A stretch of 5,313 bases of DNA from Microcaldota archaeon (GTDB lineage: Archaea; Micrarchaeota; Micrarchaeia; Norongarragalinales; UBA8480), in the NCBI GenBank assembly GCA_023246885.1, contig JAHFHN010000067.1, positions 1 through 5,313 on the forward strand, read 5' to 3'. A program made the position numbers and the translations under genes. Positions 4,125 to 5,313 of this stretch are shown piece after piece; position 1 is the stretch's first letter; the number at the start of each line of letters is the position of its first letter. The notes under the pieces were generated by a model. It ran no database searches and was not told where the DNA came from. It saw nothing but the letters and a program-made list of their open reading frames with translations.

Positions 4125-5313
4125 CTAGGATTTACGAAAGCTTCTTGGCTTTGTTAGTTCGCGCTTCACTTTTCGTAATCCTCGCCCTGCCCATAGTAGG
4201 TCGTGCTTAACGTTCTGCTTTACTATCTCAGCACGCGGGTGATTAAGTGCGTTTTCACTTTCGGTTCGAAAACGTAAATAGTCGAACGCTTCAAAAGGCC
4301 CCTTTTTACGAGCATATCGCTCTGCTTTTCTAAAAACGCCGTCAAGTCTTTTGAAAAGACCATCTTTTTCTTGATCGGTTTTACCTGCACATAAATCTCT
4401 TAAATTTTTGCCAAGGTTAACTAATTCTGGCGAGTGCAATACTCCCGCTTTATGCCCCTCGTGCAATGCAACGTATAGCGCAGGATTTCTAGCAAGTATC
4501 CCATGTCGCGGCACTTGCAGTCCTTCAAAAGTTTTTCTAGCATCCGCCACTTCTTTTGTACTAGGCAATTCGCCTTTAGAGCGGAAAGAAATCGGCGTCG
4601 TTAAGACGCGGCGAACTCCTTTTACTCTTTGTTTTACTCTATCAGCAAAGGTTTGAAGTGCTTTTTCGTTTATGGTTCTATTCAAGTGTCGGTACGCTGC
4701 AAATGTCCCTCGTTTGCGAGCGTGTCTTTCTGCGTCTCTAAAAACTCCGTCAAGTTTTTTTAAGAGGTCAGATTTTTGTTGTTCGGTTTTACCTGCAAAT
4801 AAATCTTTTAAATGTGTGCCAATGCCAACCAAGTCTTCAGTGTACAATAACCCATCGTTATGGCCTTCGTGCAATGCAACTAATAATGCAGGATTTCTAG
4901 CAAGTACTCCGTGATATGGCACTCGTAGTCCTTCAAAAGTTTTTCTAGCATCCGCCACTTCTTTTGCACTAGGCATTTCACCTTTAGAGCGAAAAGAAAT
5001 CGGCGTCGTTAAGACACGGCGAACTCCTTTTAACGAAACTGGGGTACGTAAAAATTTATCAACTCGCTTTAATTTTGCTCCAAGTTGAACTGGCTTAGAA
5101 AATGGCCAATTTTTATAGTAACTCACAGCATCAGCGACAGTGTCTCTTGTGCCTGAGATTGGCTTAGACTTAACCTGTGGTTCAACATGTTGTTCAAGTG
5201 TTTTGATTAAGTGTGCTAACCCTGCTTTGCCGCCTTTGCCTCTCTTTCTGGTTAAACGTTCGGCTTCAGGCAAAGCATTAGTAAATACATCTTGGCGGTT
5301 TGCTTTGTGAAGC
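4125..5313 (-). CDS. Basic tandem-repeat protein of unrecognised family (N-terminus outside window)
   Basis: I do not recognise this family. The frame is open from the right edge (first full codon at 5312) to TAG at 4125, giving 395 visible residues. A TTG at 5273 could be read as a start, but the 13 codons before it continue similarity to the internal repeats, so the gene almost certainly begins outside the window. Counting from the first visible codon, two 136-residue repeats occupy about 95-230 and 231-366. Each contains TTPISFRSKGE, EVADARKTFEGL, ARNPAL, VALHEGH, AGKT, LDGVFR and AERxARK. A degenerate copy precedes them, and a PxSFR-like tail ends the protein. The sequence is rich in Lys and Arg, probably mostly helical, with no membrane segment or signal peptide visible. 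HEGH is not the zinc motif HExxH, and AGKT lacks the rest of a Walker A. Nucleic-acid or structural binding is possible but unsupported. Confidence 0.8.
   Translation of the reverse strand, partial: LHKANRQDVFTNALPEAERLTRKRGKGGKAGLAHLIKTLEQHVEPQVKSKPISGTRDTVADAVSYYKNWPFSKPVQLGAKLKRVDKFLRTPVSLKGVRRVLTTPISFRSKGEMPSAKEVADARKTFEGLRVPYHGVLARNPALLVALHEGHNDGLLYTEDLVGIGTHLKDLFAGKTEQQKSDLLKKLDGVFRDAERHARKRGTFAAYRHLNRTINEKALQTFADRVKQRVKGVRRVLTTPISFRSKGELPSTKEVADARKTFEGLQVPRHGILARNPALYVALHEGHKAGVLHSPELVNLGKNLRDLCAGKTDQEKDGLFKRLDGVFRKAERYARKKGPFEAFDYLRFRTESENALNHPRAEIVKQNVKHDLLWAGRGLRKVKRELTKPRSFRKS
4215..4622 (-). repeat. 408-bp tandem repeat, copy B (136 codons)
   Basis: This second copy begins KGVRRVLTTPISFRSKGELP and joins copy A with no linker. 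Its last third (PFEAFDYLRFRTESENALNH) is the most diverged from copy A. It is followed by a 29-residue tail containing RELTKPRSFRKS, a remnant of the next unit's opening motif. Confidence 0.88.
4623..5030 (-). repeat. 408-bp tandem repeat, copy A (136 codons)
   Basis: This is the first of two in-frame repeats in the basic protein, beginning KGVRRVLTTPISFRSKGEMP. It aligns with copy B at a constant offset of 408 bp, and I saw no indels in the stretches compared. The first roughly 112 bp (4921-5032 against 4513-4624) show about 7 differences by hand count. The following 60 bp show about 13, so similarity is strongest at the start of the unit. Confidence 0.9.
5169..5312 (-). repeat. Degenerate partial copy of the repeat at the window edge
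   Basis: The visible N-terminal residues include QDVFTNALPEAERLTRKRG followed by AHL. These align with DGVFRDAERHARKRG followed by RHL in copy A, allowing a small insertion (TNALP). This is the C-terminal third of an older repeat unit. It shows that the repeat array, and the gene, continue to the right of the window. Confidence 0.55.

Noticed and set aside
4137..4152. Small inverted repeat AAAGC/GCTTT as a terminator for the operon
   Set aside because: It has a five-base stem inside the coding sequence of the convergent gene and no following T-run.
4370..4805. AGKT as a Walker A P-loop
   Set aside because: The preceding GxxxxGK glycine pattern is absent and no Walker B is seen.
4449..4880. 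HEGH as a zinc metalloprotease motif in the repeat protein
   Set aside because: The zincin motif is HExxH with two residues between E and the second H; here only one residue intervenes, and no third ligand is evident.
4408..4914. Two similar plus-strand frames of about 80 codons each
   Set aside because: They mirror the two tandem repeats of the minus-strand gene; their likeness to each other is inherited from the repeat.
1..5313. CRISPR array, tRNA/rRNA or insertion sequence
   Set aside because: There are no short regularly spaced repeats, no cloverleaf-like or rRNA-like sequence, and no transposase or terminal inverted repeats were seen on either strand.

Overview
The window looks archaeal. 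Its promoters carry archaeal TATA boxes (TTTAAATA, ATTAAATA), one gene has a GGTGAT ribosome-binding site that pairs with the archaeal 16S 3' end, and the gene families are typical of archaea: a winged-helix antitoxin with a RelE-like toxin, and a large membrane-anchored protein made of beta-sandwich modules. GC content is about 40% by eye. A DPANN-type lineage such as Diapherotrites, Micrarchaeota or Woesearchaeota is my best guess. That placement is an inference, since no marker gene is present.

Layout. (1) Positions 1-2768, minus strand: one uninterrupted reading frame runs off the left edge. It encodes at least 922 residues of a surface protein with a short cytoplasmic N-terminus, one membrane anchor, about six carboxypeptidase-regulatory/Ig-like modules and a cysteine-containing distal region. 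(2) Positions 2769-3058: a divergent intergenic region with a promoter for each direction, two short palindromes around the leftward promoter, and a 36-bp inverted repeat over the rightward transcription and translation start. (3) Positions 3059-4112, plus strand: three genes joined by two ATGA stop/start overlaps. They encode a winged-helix antitoxin/regulator, a RelE/ParE-type toxin and a small multi-spanning YdjM/DUF457-like predicted metal-dependent hydrolase. (4) Positions 4125-5313, minus strand: a basic protein of no recognised family, open at the right edge. It contains two 136-residue tandem repeats (408 bp each) plus degenerate partial copies at both ends.

How the genes may work together. 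The central operon is probably an autoregulated toxin-antitoxin module, with the winged-helix protein binding the inverted repeat at its own promoter. The tight coupling to a membrane metalloprotein is unusual and may be functional or incidental. The two flanking genes are transcribed from the other strand and show no visible link to the module. The most novel items are the tandem-repeat protein, the operator over the antitoxin start, and the toxin/YdjM coupling.
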